A stretch of 64,000 nucleotides of DNA from Caballeronia sp. M1242 (GCF_017220215.1 NZ_CP071129.1:434001-498000); one strand, 5' to 3'; counted from the first letter of the stretch, positions 9,557-19,277 are shown. Notes: generated from the letters alone by a model not told the origin. A program made the numbers and translations.

Positions 9557-10036
9557 TCACGTTGGGGATGGGGCGAGTTCGTGGGGAGTTGCGCGGGCGG
9601 TCATTAGCGATTGAGTGACGGCGCTCGCTTGCGCCCGGGCGATGTGTTCGAGCGACGCCGCGTCGAGCTGTGCTGCGAAGAGCGCGAGCGCATCGCACAG
9701 GCGACGATGCGCGGCGGCGTCGAGGCTCCACTGCGAAGTCGCGGCGCGAAAGGCGTCGAGCGCCGTCAGCGTTTCTTCCGCGCGTTCGAGCTCGTCCACG
9801 CGTTCGCTCGCATAACCGATGCGAGCAAGTTCGCGCGCAATCAGCACATGACTGCGCAGGGTCGTCGAAAGCGCATGTGATCCGTGCCCGCGGCAAAATG
9901 CGTCGAGAGCGGCGTAGCACTTCAACAGCATCAGATCGATGACCGGCTCGCGGGCAGTTCGGCTCTGGCTGAGCGCTCGCATAAGCGGTGACAAGGTAGG
10001 GCGCGCGGCGTGGCTGATCGACGATGTCTTTCTCAC
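9557..10036 (-). CDS. Conserved hypothetical protein (159 aa), GTG start
   Basis: A helical, Ala/Leu-rich cytosolic protein starting MRKTSSISHAARPTLSPLMR. The frame is open to an ATG at 10123, but the GTG at 10036 is preceded by GGGAG with 7-nt spacing and gives a compact start, so I use it. Similar Burkholderia proteins are, from memory, sometimes labelled Fis-family regulators, but I see no helix-turn-helix here. Features include EPVIDLMLLKCYAALDAF and a Leu-heptad-like segment LDAAAHRRLCDALALFAAQL. Function unknown. Confidence 0.6.
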   Translation of the reverse strand: MRKTSSISHAARPTLSPLMRALSQSRTAREPVIDLMLLKCYAALDAFCRGHGSHALSTTLRSHVLIARELARIGYASERVDELERAEETLTALDAFRAATSQWSLDAAAHRRLCDALALFAAQLDAASLEHIARAQASAVTQSLMTARATPHELAPSPT

Positions 10037-10200
10037 GGATAAGCTCCCGAAGAAGTTGCATGCGGACCGATGCGAATGGCTGCGCGGGCCGCTGGCTGCT
10101 TGACTTTCGAACCATGATGGCATCGAAGACTTAGCGGCGTATTAAGACGCTTCGGCCGATTCTGCGAGGAAAGGGCGGCGTTGAACCGGATGCAGACGAC

Positions 10201-10236
10201 AAAAAAGCCGCTGTCCTTGCGGAGCAGCGGCTTTTT
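10201..10236 (-). terminator. Terminator downstream of tRNA-Met
   Basis: Stem AAAAAGCCGCTG / CAGCGGCTTTTT with an 11-nt loop. Read on the minus strand it lies 9 bases after the tRNA 3' end and ends in a T run; it could act in both directions. Confidence 0.85.
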
Positions 10237-10244
10237 CTTGAAGC

Positions 10245-10321
<77 letters not shown>

Positions 10322-10334
10322 GAAAGAAGCCGAG

Positions 10335-10363
10335 ATTATGGCGGCGGTTGAAACGTCTGTCAA
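10335..10363 (-). promoter_or_regulatory. Sigma-70 promoter of tRNA-Met
   Basis: On the minus strand TTGACA (10363-10358), a 17-bp spacer, then CATAAT (10340-10335). The expected start falls about 7 bases upstream of the tRNA 5' end at 10321. The -35 is perfect consensus. Confidence 0.8.
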
Positions 10364-10364
10364 C

Positions 10365-10399
10365 CCCTGCCGCGCGTTTTTCCTGACACGGCGGCAGGG
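10365..10399 (-). other. Hairpin after the MFS gene
   Basis: Stem CCCTGCCGC / GCGGCAGGG (9 bp) with a 17-nt loop lies between the transporter stop (10418) and the tRNA promoter. No T run follows on the minus strand, so it is at best a processing or weak termination element. Confidence 0.4.
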
Positions 10400-10417
10400 C
10401 AGATTAAACCAGCGCCT

Positions 10418-12076
10418 TCAATCCTCGTGATACACGTTCGACTTGCGCGTGTCCTTCACGAACAACATGCCGATCACAAACGTCGCGAGCGCGATCACCA
10501 CCGGATACCACAAGCCCGAGTAGATGTCGCCGCGCGCCGCCACGATCGCGAAAGCCGTCGCGGGCAGGAAGCCGCCGAACCAGCCATTGCCGATGTGATA
10601 CGGCAGCGACATCGACGTATAGCGAATCCGCGCCGGGAACATCTCGACCAGCATCGCGGCGATCGGGCCATACACCATCGTCACGAAGATCACGAGGATG
10701 GTCAGAATCACGATCGCCATCGGCCAGTTGATGAGCGCCGGATCGGCCTTCGCCGGGTAGCCGGCGCTCTTCAGCGTGCCGGCGAGCGTCTTGTCGAACG
10801 CCGCGCCTTGCGCCTTGGCGTCGGCGGCCTTGCCGTCGTACGTGTTCACGACCGTTTCGCCGACCTTGATCTGCGCCAGCGTGCCGGCGGGCGCGGCCAC
10901 GTTCTGATAGTTGAGGCCGGCCTTCGACAGAGCGCTCTTCGCGATATCGCACGACGACGTGAACTTCGACGTGCCCACCGGATTGAACTGGAACGAGCAC
11001 TCGTCCGGGTTGGCGATCACGGTGATCGGCGACTTCTGCGTCGCGGCTTCGAGCGTCGGGTTCGTGTAGTGTGCGAGCGCCTTGAAGAGCGGGAAGAAGG
11101 TCAGCGCCGCGATCAGGCAGCCCGCCATGATGATCGGCTTGCGCCCGATGCGATCCGACAGCGAACCGAAGAACACGAAGAACGGCGTGCCGATGAGCAG
11201 CGCGACCGCCACCATGATGTTTGCGCTCGTGCCGTCCACCTTCAGCGTCTGCGTCAGGAAGAAAAGCGAGTAGAACTGGCCCGTGTACCATACCACTGCC
11301 TGGCCCGCCGTCAGACCGAACAGCGCGAGCAGCACGATCTTCAGGTTCTTCCATTCGCCGAACGCTTCGGTGAGCGGCGCCTTCGAGGTCTTGCCCTCGG
11401 ATTTGATGCGCTCGAACACCGGCGATTCGTGCAGTTTCATGCGAATCCAGACCGACACGGCGAGCAGCAGGATCGACACGAGGAAGGGCACGCGCCACGC
11501 CCATGCGCCGAACTGCTCCTCCCCGGTCGCCGTGCGCACGGCCAGAATCACGATCAGCGAGATGAAGAGGCCGAGCGTCGCGGTCGTCTGAATCCACGCA
11601 GTCCACGCGCCGCGCTTGTTGGCGGGCGCGTGTTCGGCCACGTACGTCGCGGCGCCGCCATACTCGCCGCCGAGCGCGAGCCCTTGCAACAGCCGCATCG
11701 CGATGAAGATGATCGGCGCGGCGATGCCGATGGTCGCATAGCCGGGCAAAAAGCCGATCAGGAACGTGGAAAGACCCATGATGACGATCGTCACCAGGAA
11801 CGTGTACTTGCGGCCGACCATGTCGCCGAGCCGCCCGAACACGATCGCGCCGAACGGACGCACCGCGAAGCCCGCCGCGAAGCCGAGCAACGTAAAGATG
11901 AAGCCGGCCGTCGGGTTGACGCCCGAGAAGAACGTCTTGCTGATGTAGATCGCAAGCGAGCCCGCGAGATAAAAGTCGTACCACTCGAACACGGTGCCGA
12001 GCGACGAGGCGAAGATGACCTTCCGCTCCTCGTTCGTCATCGGCGCGTGCGAAATGCGCCCTTCGACCGTTGCCAT
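10418..12076 (-). CDS. MHS-family major facilitator (metabolite:H+ symporter)
   Basis: A 552-aa, 12-TM inner-membrane transporter. The start ATG 12076 is preceded by AAGGAG. Early residues FEWYDFYLAGSLA and the loop 2-3 motif FGRLGDMVGRK are typical of the MHS subfamily (ShiA/KgtP/ProP relatives), which import organic acids or compatible solutes with protons. LALGGEYGGAATYVAEHAP is another family signature. Between TM9 and TM10 it has an insertion of about 110 residues with two cysteines (DECSFQ and SSCDIA), predicted periplasmic. The substrate is unknown. A TctDE-like two-component pair lies upstream on the same strand and may control it. Confidence 0.9.
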   Translation of the reverse strand: MATVEGRISHAPMTNEERKVIFASSLGTVFEWYDFYLAGSLAIYISKTFFSGVNPTAGFIFTLLGFAAGFAVRPFGAIVFGRLGDMVGRKYTFLVTIVIMGLSTFLIGFLPGYATIGIAAPIIFIAMRLLQGLALGGEYGGAATYVAEHAPANKRGAWTAWIQTTATLGLFISLIVILAVRTATGEEQFGAWAWRVPFLVSILLLAVSVWIRMKLHESPVFERIKSEGKTSKAPLTEAFGEWKNLKIVLLALFGLTAGQAVVWYTGQFYSLFFLTQTLKVDGTSANIMVAVALLIGTPFFVFFGSLSDRIGRKPIIMAGCLIAALTFFPLFKALAHYTNPTLEAATQKSPITVIANPDECSFQFNPVGTSKFTSSCDIAKSALSKAGLNYQNVAAPAGTLAQIKVGETVVNTYDGKAADAKAQGAAFDKTLAGTLKSAGYPAKADPALINWPMAIVILTILVIFVTMVYGPIAAMLVEMFPARIRYTSMSLPYHIGNGWFGGFLPATAFAIVAARGDIYSGLWYPVVIALATFVIGMLFVKDTRKSNVYHED

Positions 12077-12305
12077 GAATCGTCTCCTTAGGTTTTCCGT
12101 CTGATTCCCGATTCCATCGGGCCGCACGCGCGGCGCCGGTGCAAGGATTATTGGAACGAAAACTTACGGCGTTCTGACTCGGGCTATTTGGGCTCTCGAC
12201 GTGGGCGGACGGTTGAAATTCTGCTAACTCGTCTATAAGGCGCTGAGATCGGCAAACAAACTGCGCCTATCGCGCTAAATCATCGGCGCGCTTCCGCGTG
12301 CGCGC

Positions 12306-13889
12306 TCAGGGTTTGTCCCGGGCAGGATAAACCCGCTGCAAGCTGACGCGAACCAGCGTCCCGGCGAGCCTCGGCGCTTCCTGATAGACGTGATCCTCGA
12401 TGGCGAGCGTGCCGCCGTGAATCGTCGCGATCTCCTTGACGATGGCAAGGCCGAGGCCGCTTCCATCGCCTTCGCGGCCGAGAATGCGATAGAAACGCTC
12501 CACCACGCGCTCGCGTTCGGCCGGCGGAATGCCGAGGCCGGTGTCTTCCACTTCCAGATGCACGAGATCGAGATTCGTGTCGTCGGCCCGCACGCGCACG
12601 GTGATGCGCCCGCCGGTCGGCGTGTAGCGGATCGCGTTGTCGATCAGATTGGACAGCATCTCGCGCAACATCACCGCGTTGCCTTCCACTTCGACCGGAT
12701 ACGGCGGCTCCTCATAGCCGATGTCCATGCGCTTGGCGAGCGCCGCCTGCACCCAGTCGCGCACGGCGAGGCGCGCGAGATCCGTCAACTCGACGTGCGA
12801 GAAGATCTGCCCGTTCGCGCGATTTTCCGCGCGGGCAAGCGCCAGCAGTTGCGTAACGAGCCGCGCGGCGTGTTCCGAACTGGTCGCGATCTGTTCGAGC
12901 GAGCGCTGCACTTCGTTCGACACGTCCTGCCGCAGCGCGAGTTCCGCCTGCATGCGCAGGCCGGCCAGCGGCGTTTTCATCTGATGCGCGGCATCGGCGA
13001 TAAAGCGCTTCTGGAACTCCATGTTCTGTTCGAGCCGCGTGAGCAGATCGTTGAACGAGGCGACGAGCGGCGCGATTTCGGGCGGCGCGCGGCCGGCTTC
13101 GAGCGGCGAGAGATCGTCGGGGCGGCGAGCGCGGATATTCGATTGCAGCGCGTGCAGCGGCGCGAGCCCGCGCGACAGCCCGAACCAGACGAGCACGATG
13201 GCGAGCGGCAGGATCACGAACTGCGGCAGGATCACGCCCTTGATGATGTCGTTGGCGAGCTGGCTTCGCTTGTCGAGCGTCTCGGCCACTTGCACGAGCA
13301 CCGGCTGCGCGTTCTGCGCGTCGAGTGCGGGAAGGTCCACGGTCGTATAGGCGACGCGAATATCGTTGCCGCGCAGCACGTCGTCCCGAAACTCGACGAT
13401 GCCCGGCTGCGGCCGGTCGTCTTCGTGCGGCAAGGGCATGTCGCGGTCGCCGCCGACCAGTTCGCCGCGCGTGCCGAGCACCTGAAAGAAAACGCTGTCG
13501 ACGTTGTCCGCGCGCAGAAAATCGCGCGTTGCGTCGGGCAGCCTGAGTTCCGCGACGCCGTTGACCGGCTGAATCTGACGCGCGATGACGTAGGCATCCG
13601 CTTCTAGCGCGCGGTCGAACGGTCCGTTCGCGATGGACTTCGCGACCAGATAGGTCACGGCAATGCTCATCGGCCAGAGCAGCAGAAGCGGCGCGAGCAT
13701 CCAGTCGAGAATCTCGCCGAAGAGCGAGCGCGGATGCGTCTCGCTGTCCGGTTCCAGCTCGTCCGGCGGGGCGAAGGGATTGGCGTAGCGCGCGTCGCGC
13801 AGCGCGTCGGAATCGGCGGTGGCTGCGTTGGGTTCAGGCGGCGTGCGCGGCGGCTCGTGTGCGCGTTTGCTGGAAACGGACGAGGCCAT
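12306..13889 (-). CDS. TctE-like sensor histidine kinase
   Basis: A 527-aa inner-membrane kinase. The N-terminus is long, Pro/Glu-rich and cytoplasmic. Then come TM1 (around LAPLLLLWPMSIAVTYLVA), a periplasmic 2CSK_N/TctE-type sensor domain of about 150 residues, TM2 (LPQFVILPLAIVLVWFGLS) and a HAMP-like linker. The phospho-acceptor His is in DAAHQMKTPLAGL. ATP-binding motifs are SNLIDNAIRYTP, EDTGLGIP and GSGLGLAI. TctE-type kinases usually sense extracellular carboxylates. It follows its response regulator by 12 bases in an operon. Confidence 0.9.
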   Translation of the reverse strand: MASSVSSKRAHEPPRTPPEPNAATADSDALRDARYANPFAPPDELEPDSETHPRSLFGEILDWMLAPLLLLWPMSIAVTYLVAKSIANGPFDRALEADAYVIARQIQPVNGVAELRLPDATRDFLRADNVDSVFFQVLGTRGELVGGDRDMPLPHEDDRPQPGIVEFRDDVLRGNDIRVAYTTVDLPALDAQNAQPVLVQVAETLDKRSQLANDIIKGVILPQFVILPLAIVLVWFGLSRGLAPLHALQSNIRARRPDDLSPLEAGRAPPEIAPLVASFNDLLTRLEQNMEFQKRFIADAAHQMKTPLAGLRMQAELALRQDVSNEVQRSLEQIATSSEHAARLVTQLLALARAENRANGQIFSHVELTDLARLAVRDWVQAALAKRMDIGYEEPPYPVEVEGNAVMLREMLSNLIDNAIRYTPTGGRITVRVRADDTNLDLVHLEVEDTGLGIPPAERERVVERFYRILGREGDGSGLGLAIVKEIATIHGGTLAIEDHVYQEAPRLAGTLVRVSLQRVYPARDKP

Positions 13890-13901
13890 GCTTGGCCCGG
13901 C

Positions 13902-14612
13902 CTAGTGATGGCTCGGCGGCATCGGCGCGCTCGCCGACGCGCCGTTCGACGCTTTTTCGAGCGTGTAGCCGAGCCCGCGCACGGTGATGATGCGCGCGCC
14001 GCTCGGCTCGATCTTCTTGCGCAGCCGGTGGACGTAGACCTCGATCGCGTTGTTGCTGACTTCCTCGCCCCATTCGCACAGGTGATTGACGAGCTGTTCC
14101 TTCGACACGAGGCGCCCGGTCCGCTGCAGCAGCACTTCGAGCACGCCCAGCTCGCGCGCCGACAAGTCGATCACCTGATCGCCGATATGCGCGATGCGTC
14201 CCACCTGATCGAACGACAGCGAACCGTGCTTGACGACCGTCGGGCCGCCGCCCGCGCCACGCCGCGTGAGCGCGCGCACCCGCGCTTCCAGTTCGTTGAG
14301 CGCGAAGGGCTTGGCCATATAGTCGTCCGCGCCGAGATCGAGGCCCTTCACGCGCTCGTCGACGCTGTCGGCGGCGGTCAGGATCAGCACGGGCATCTGC
14401 GAATTACGCGCGCGCAGCCGGCGCAGCACTTCGAGACCGGGCATGAGCGGCAGCCCGAGATCGAGAATCAAGAGGTCGAAAGGCTGGAGCGTCAGCGCGG
14501 TGTCGGCCTCGACGCCATGCTTCACATGGTCGACGGCGTATCCCGATTGGCGGAGTGATCGGACAAGGCCGTCCGCGAGTATGCTGTCGTCTTCGGCAAT
14601 GAGGATTCGCAT
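13902..14612 (-). CDS. TctD-like OmpR-family response regulator
   Basis: A 236-aa regulator. The receiver domain starts MRILIAEDDSILADGLVRSL, with the acidic pair, phospho-acceptor Asp in LLILDLGLPLMPG, Thr in LILTAAD and Lys in YMAKPF. The C-terminal winged helix includes LSARELGVLEVLLQRTG and NAIEVYVHRLRKKI, then ITVRGLGYTLE. An upstream in-frame ATG exists, but ATG 14612 gives the canonical N-terminus. It likely controls its own operon and possibly the downstream MHS transporter (inference from position). Confidence 0.92.
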   Translation of the reverse strand: MRILIAEDDSILADGLVRSLRQSGYAVDHVKHGVEADTALTLQPFDLLILDLGLPLMPGLEVLRRLRARNSQMPVLILTAADSVDERVKGLDLGADDYMAKPFALNELEARVRALTRRGAGGGPTVVKHGSLSFDQVGRIAHIGDQVIDLSARELGVLEVLLQRTGRLVSKEQLVNHLCEWGEEVSNNAIEVYVHRLRKKIEPSGARIITVRGLGYTLEKASNGASASAPMPPSHH

Positions 14613-14745
14613 CGTGTGTGCGCCTGATGCGCGGTAGCGCATTGCCGGCACCGCATTTCGCCCGGCGCGGCGGTCTCCAGGGTGTTGTGCGGTTTTTGCG
14701 CGGTTCGGGCGACGTGGAAAAAAGCCACGCGCGCCGCAATCGGGC

Positions 14746-14772
14746 TTGCAAAAACTACTGTTTTTTTATACA
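14746..14772 (+). promoter_or_regulatory. recA promoter
   Basis: TTGCAA (14746-14751) and TATACA (14767-14772) with a short 15-bp spacer (16 if CTTGCA is used). The LexA box covers the -10 side. Confidence 0.6.
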
Positions 14773-14775
14773 GTG
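14756..14775 (+). promoter_or_regulatory. LexA (SOS) box of recA
   Basis: TACTGTTTTTTTATACAGTG: CTGT-N8-ACAG core at 14758-14773 with flanking TA and TG, a close match to the proteobacterial LexA consensus. It overlaps the promoter, as expected for repression until DNA damage. Confidence 0.92.
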
Positions 14776-14874
14776 TCTGCATCTGTGCGAAAAGCGGGTG
14801 AAAGTATGCGGAATCCGCATCGAAGCCCGCGCGCACAAGTCTCAGACGCCGTTCATCATAGCAAAGGACGATTC

Positions 14875-15945
14875 ATGGAAGAAAGCAAGAAAGGCCCGGC
14901 TGGCATGACTGCGGAGAAGAGCAAGGCCCTCGCTGCCGCGCTCTCGCAGATCGAAAAGCAATTCGGCAAAGGGTCGATCATGCGGCTCGGCGCGGGTGAG
15001 GCGGTCGAAGACATTCAGGTTGTGTCCACCGGCTCGCTCGGACTGGATATCGCGCTCGGCGTGGGCGGCCTGCCGCGCGGCCGCGTCGTCGAGATCTACG
15101 GTCCGGAATCGTCGGGCAAGACCACGCTCACGCTGCAGGTGATCGCCGAAATGCAGAAGATCGGCGGCACGGCGGCATTCATCGACGCGGAACACGCGCT
15201 CGACGTGCAATACGCGCAGAAGCTCGGCGTGAACGTGCAGGAACTGCTGATCTCGCAGCCGGACACGGGCGAACAGGCGCTGGAAATCGCGGACGCGCTG
15301 GTGCGCTCGGGTTCCATCGACATGATCGTGATCGACTCCGTCGCGGCGCTCGTGCCGAAGGCGGAAATCGAAGGCGAAATGGGCGACTCACTGCCGGGTC
15401 TGCAAGCTCGCCTGATGTCGCAGGCGCTGCGCAAGCTCACCGGCACCATCAAGCGCACGAACTGCCTCGTGATCTTCATCAACCAGATCCGCATGAAGAT
15501 CGGCGTGATGTTCGGCAACCCGGAAACCACCACGGGCGGTAACGCGCTGAAGTTCTATTCGTCGGTGCGTCTGGACATTCGCCGTATCGGGTCCATCAAG
15601 AAGAACGACGAAGTGATCGGCAACGAAACGCGCGTGAAGGTGGTGAAGAACAAGGTGTCGCCGCCGTTCCGCGAAGCCATCTTCGACATTCTGTACGGTG
15701 AGGGCATTTCGCGTCAGGGCGAGATCATCGACCTGGGCGTGCAGGCCAAGCTCGTCGACAAGGCGGGCGCGTGGTACAGCTATAACGGCGATCGCATCGG
15801 TCAGGGCAAGGACAACGCGCGGGAATTCCTGCGCGAGAACCCGGACATTGCACGCGAGATCGAGAACAAGATCCGCGAATCGCTGGGTGTGGCGGCGCTG
15901 GCAGATGGCGTCGCCGCGGGCGCAGCAGTCGCGGACGACGAATAA
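14875..15945 (+). CDS. recA: Recombinase RecA
   Basis: A 356-aa DNA strand-exchange ATPase and co-protease for LexA self-cleavage. The P-loop GPESSGKT is at residues 76-83. Other landmarks are [31 protein letters not shown] (Walker B and L1), the L2 region [19 protein letters not shown] and an acidic C-terminus ending ADDE. AAAGGA precedes the ATG at 14875; the frame is open further upstream but lies inside the promoter. LexA-controlled and followed by recX. Confidence 0.98.
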   Translation: MEESKKGPAGMTAEKSKALAAALSQIEKQFGKGSIMRLGAGEAVEDIQVVSTGSLGLDIALGVGGLPRGRVVEIYGPESSGKTTLTLQVIAEMQKIGGTAAFIDAEHALDVQYAQKLGVNVQELLISQPDTGEQALEIADALVRSGSIDMIVIDSVAALVPKAEIEGEMGDSLPGLQARLMSQALRKLTGTIKRTNCLVIFINQIRMKIGVMFGNPETTTGGNALKFYSSVRLDIRRIGSIKKNDEVIGNETRVKVVKNKVSPPFREAIFDILYGEGISRQGEIIDLGVQAKLVDKAGAWYSYNGDRIGQGKDNAREFLRENPDIAREIENKIRESLGVAALADGVAAGAAVADDE

Positions 15946-15964
15946 GCGTCCCGCCGCACGGTCG

Positions 15965-17143
15965 ATGTTCAAGCGCCGGTTCGGATCGAAGGCTGGCAGC
16001 GCCGATGTTCGGCGGGGCCGTGCGGGTCGGTCTGACGGCGCGGGTGAGTCGGGCGACGATGCTGGGTCCGGATCGTCTGCGCGCAGCGTCGGTGAGTCCG
16101 CCGACCATGACAATGGCACAGACCATTACGAGCGCAGCAGCGAGCGGCGCGCGGTATCGACGAAATCTCGCTGGTCTACCCGAAGCATCACATCACGCGC
16201 CGACGCGAAGCCATTCGCGACGGCGCGTGGTGTTTCTGGAGCGGCGCAACGGCTCGTGAACGAATCCGAGCGGGCATCGTCGACAGAAACATTCGCGACG
16301 GTCCAGTCGCCGCGCTCGGCTGCTGACTCGTCAGAGACCGCAAACCCGACGCTCGATGCGAATCCGGACGCGCCATCACACGCCGCACGTGAGCCATTCG
16401 CGGCGCAAGACCCCGACCGCGCCGCTCGTCTCGCGCAGGCGCGTTCGCTTCTCGCTCAGGCCACGACGCAACCCGTCCAGAAGTTCGACGCGCCGCCCAA
16501 GCCGCCGAAAGGGGCCCGCTTACCGGACGACAGCGCCGATCCCTTGTCCAATCCCTTCGAAGACGCCGATCCGTTCGAGCCATTCGAGCAGTGCGCGCCC
16601 GAACCACCATCAAACCCGTCCTACAGCCGCTCGACGGAACGCCAGCGCAAGACACCGGACGCGAGCAACCCAAGACGACCGCAGCGCTCGCTGAAAGGCC
16701 GCGCATTGGCCTACCTTTCGCGCCGCGAATACAGTCGCGCGGAACTGTCGCGCAAACTGCGTCCGTACGTGCAGGAAGCCGACTCGCTCGAGAATACGCT
16801 CGACAGCCTGGAACGCGACGGCTGGTTGTCCAATGAGCGTTTCGTGGAGAGCGTCGTTCATCGTCGGGCGCCGCGCATGGGCGGCAGCCGGATCATTAAC
16901 GAACTGAAGCGGCACGCGGTGGGCGAGGCGTTGATCGGCGAGACGGCGGACAAGCTAGCGCAAACCGAAACCGCGCGTGCTCAGGCCGTGTGGGAGAAGA
17001 AGTACGGCGTCGTGCCCGAGACGCCCGCCGAGCGCGCGAAACAGGCTCGCTTCCTTGCGGCGCGGGGTTTCTCGGCCAGCACCATCGGAAAAATTCTGAA
17101 AGGCGGCGACGAAGACTGGATCGAGGAGCCCAGCGACGATTAA
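15965..17143 (+). CDS. recX: Recombination regulator RecX with a long disordered N-terminus
   Basis: RecX caps and inhibits RecA filaments. The recognisable domain occupies the last 155 or so residues: RALAYLSRREYSRAELSRKL, LERDGWLSNERFVESVVHRR, GGSRIINELKRHAV and KQARFLAARGFSASTIGKIL, the three-helix repeats of RecX. Before it lie up to 235 residues rich in Ser, Ala, Arg, Glu and Pro with no visible domain. The ATG at 15965 follows the recA stop by 19 bases and is my choice; a GTG at 16255 or a later start is possible. Codon use in the first 300 bases is less regular than in the core, so the N-terminus is uncertain. Confidence 0.85.
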   Translation: MFKRRFGSKAGSADVRRGRAGRSDGAGESGDDAGSGSSARSVGESADHDNGTDHYERSSERRAVSTKSRWSTRSITSRADAKPFATARGVSGAAQRLVNESERASSTETFATVQSPRSAADSSETANPTLDANPDAPSHAAREPFAAQDPDRAARLAQARSLLAQATTQPVQKFDAPPKPPKGARLPDDSADPLSNPFEDADPFEPFEQCAPEPPSNPSYSRSTERQRKTPDASNPRRPQRSLKGRALAYLSRREYSRAELSRKLRPYVQEADSLENTLDSLERDGWLSNERFVESVVHRRAPRMGGSRIINELKRHAVGEALIGETADKLAQTETARAQAVWEKKYGVVPETPAERAKQARFLAARGFSASTIGKILKGGDEDWIEEPSDD

Positions 17144-17265
17144 CGCACCCCTGACCGCCATGCGACGCGCCGTGCGCCGGCATTCGCCAATCATCAGGCG
17201 CATGCACGGCCCGAAATACTCGCTATGCTAAAATTCAACGGTTTCCCCGTTCCGGCTTTGGTCCC

Positions 17266-17892
17266 ATGCCTCTTTCTCCGCCCGTTTCCCGACAGTTGCG
17301 CCATCGTCGCGCGATTCGGCTGGAAGCGTTCGAGCGGGACGACGGCCTGTGGGACATCGAAGCCTGTCTAACCGATGACAAGCCCCGCGACTTTCCGCTC
17401 GCGGCGGGCGTCCGGCCGCAAGGCCTGCCGATCCATGAACTCTGGCTGCGCATCACCATCGACCGCAAGCTCACCATCGTCGACGCCGAGGCGTCTTCCG
17501 AATGGGCGCCTTATGCGGCGTTGTGCGCCGAGTCGAATTCCGCGTATCGCGCGCTCATCGGACTCAATCTGCTCCAGAATTTTCGTCGCGAAGCCGGCGC
17601 GCGCCTGCGCGGAACGGCGGGCTGCACGCATCTCACCGAGCTGTGCGCCGTGTTGCCGACCGCCGCTATCCAGGCGTTCTCCGGCGAAGTGTGGTCCATC
17701 GAGAGCGGCAGTCCTTTCGCGCAAGGCGGACCCGAGTCGACGCCGGTCCAGCCGCCGTTCCAGCTCGGCCGCTGCCACGCGCTGCGCTTCGACGGCCCCG
17801 CCGTGCGCGAATACTATCCGCGCTGGTTCGGCCATGAGCCATCGCGTGCGGAAGATCGTGGCCAGGCGGAACGCGAAAAGCCGGACACCTGA
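17266..17892 (+). CDS. DUF2889 family protein
   Basis: 208 aa. The N-terminus RQLRHRRAIRLEAFERDDGLWDIEACLTD and HELWLRITIDRKLTIVDAEA are characteristic of the DUF2889 family, which is widespread in Burkholderiales and uncharacterised. A central Cys-His block (GTAGCTHLTELC) and RFDGPAVREYYPRWF at the C-terminus suggest a metal-binding or hydrolase-like fold, but no activity can be assigned. A TAAAAT box (17228-17233) lies just upstream. It precedes sucC in the same direction by 120 bases. Confidence 0.8.
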   Translation: MPLSPPVSRQLRHRRAIRLEAFERDDGLWDIEACLTDDKPRDFPLAAGVRPQGLPIHELWLRITIDRKLTIVDAEASSEWAPYAALCAESNSAYRALIGLNLLQNFRREAGARLRGTAGCTHLTELCAVLPTAAIQAFSGEVWSIESGSPFAQGGPESTPVQPPFQLGRCHALRFDGPAVREYYPRWFGHEPSRAEDRGQAEREKPDT

Positions 17893-18012
17893 CGCGCGCG
17901 CGTTCCCAACGCGGAACGCTCCCGGCAACCGGTCAAGAATCAAACAATCAGCGGTTCAAGCAATTCGAAATCGAAGAAGTTCACTCCAACTCTCAGACTG
18001 AAGGAATCACGC

Positions 18013-19179
18013 ATGAAGATTCACGAGTACCAGGGTAAGGAAATCCTGCGGAAATTCGGCGTCGCGGTCCCGCGCGGCAAACCCGTGTTCTCGGTGGATG
18101 ATGCGGTCAAGGCCGCGGAAGAGCTGGGCGGCCCGGTTTGGGTCGTCAAGGCGCAGATTCACGCGGGCGGCCGCGGTAAGGGCGGCGGCGTGAAGGTCGC
18201 GAAGTCGATCGAACAGGTTCGCGAGTACGCGAACCAGATCCTCGGCATGCAGCTCGTCACGCACCAGACCGGTCCGGAAGGCCAGAAGGTGAACCGCCTG
18301 CTGATCGAAGAAGGCGCGGACATCAAGAAGGAACTGTACGTCGGCCTCGTGCTGGACCGCGTTTCGCAGAAGATCGTCGTGATGGCGTCGAGCGAAGGCG
18401 GCATGGACATCGAGGAAGTCGCGGAGAAGACGCCCGAACTGCTGCACAAGTTCGCCGTCGAGCCGGCGACGGGTCTGCAGGACGCAGACGCGGACGACCT
18501 CGCGCGCAAGATCGGCATTCCGGACGCATCGATCCCGCAAGCGCGCGCGATCCTGCAAGGTCTGTACAAGGCGTTCTACGAAACCGACGCATCGCTCGCC
18601 GAAATCAACCCGCTGATCCTGACCGGCGACGGCAAGGTGATCGCGCTCGACGCCAAGTTCAACTTCGATTCGAACGCGCTCTTCCGTCACCCGGAGATCG
18701 TCGCGTATCGCGATCTGGACGAAGAAGATCCGGCTGAAGTCGAAGCGTCGAAGTTCGACCTCGCGTACATCTCGCTCGACGGCAACATCGGCTGTCTCGT
18801 GAACGGCGCGGGCCTCGCGATGGCGACGATGGACACCATCAAGCTGTTCGGCGGCGAGCCGGCGAACTTCCTCGACGTCGGCGGCGGCGCGACGACCGAA
18901 AAGGTCACGGAAGCCTTCAAGCTGATGCTGAAGAACCCGAACCTGAAGGCGATTCTCGTCAACATCTTCGGCGGCATCATGCGCTGCGACGTGATCGCGG
19001 AAGGCGTGATCGCGGCGTCGAAGGCCGTGGACCTGAAGGTGCCGCTCGTCGTGCGCATGAAGGGCACCAACGAAGACCTCGGCAAGAAGATGCTGGCGGA
19101 GTCGGGACTGCCGATCATTTCGGCCGACAGCATGGAAGAAGCCGCGCAGAAGGTCGTCGCGGCTGCCGAAGGCAAGTAA
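18013..19179 (+). CDS. sucC: Succinyl-CoA synthetase beta subunit
   Basis: 388 aa, the ATP-grasp subunit that with SucD interconverts succinyl-CoA and succinate with substrate-level phosphorylation in the TCA cycle. It starts [17 protein letters not shown]. The nucleotide region includes [18 protein letters not shown], and the subunit-interface/CoA block is [17 protein letters not shown], followed by [13 protein letters not shown]. Full length. It forms an operon with sucD 98 bases downstream. Confidence 0.97.
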   Translation: MKIHEYQGKEILRKFGVAVPRGKPVFSVDDAVKAAEELGGPVWVVKAQIHAGGRGKGGGVKVAKSIEQVREYANQILGMQLVTHQTGPEGQKVNRLLIEEGADIKKELYVGLVLDRVSQKIVVMASSEGGMDIEEVAEKTPELLHKFAVEPATGLQDADADDLARKIGIPDASIPQARAILQGLYKAFYETDASLAEINPLILTGDGKVIALDAKFNFDSNALFRHPEIVAYRDLDEEDPAEVEASKFDLAYISLDGNIGCLVNGAGLAMATMDTIKLFGGEPANFLDVGGGATTEKVTEAFKLMLKNPNLKAILVNIFGGIMRCDVIAEGVIAASKAVDLKVPLVVRMKGTNEDLGKKMLAESGLPIISADSMEEAAQKVVAAAEGK

Positions 19180-19277
19180 GCGCGCTTCGCTTACCGAGCC
19201 TAAGAGAGCGTTCCACCAGATACGAATGGCGGCGCCAGCAACTGCTTTGGCGACGCCAAACGAACAGAGGTCACTAC

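Noticed and set aside
10427-12091. Plus-strand open frame opposite the MHS transporter
   Set aside because: Composition is His/Arg/Asp-rich without domains; the transporter on the minus strand is clear.
16109-16325. Alternative plus-strand frame within the recX N-terminal region (about 71 codons, containing DEISLVYPKHHITRRREA)
   Set aside because: No start codon with a ribosome site and no domain; kept only as a hint that the recX 5' region needs a frame test.
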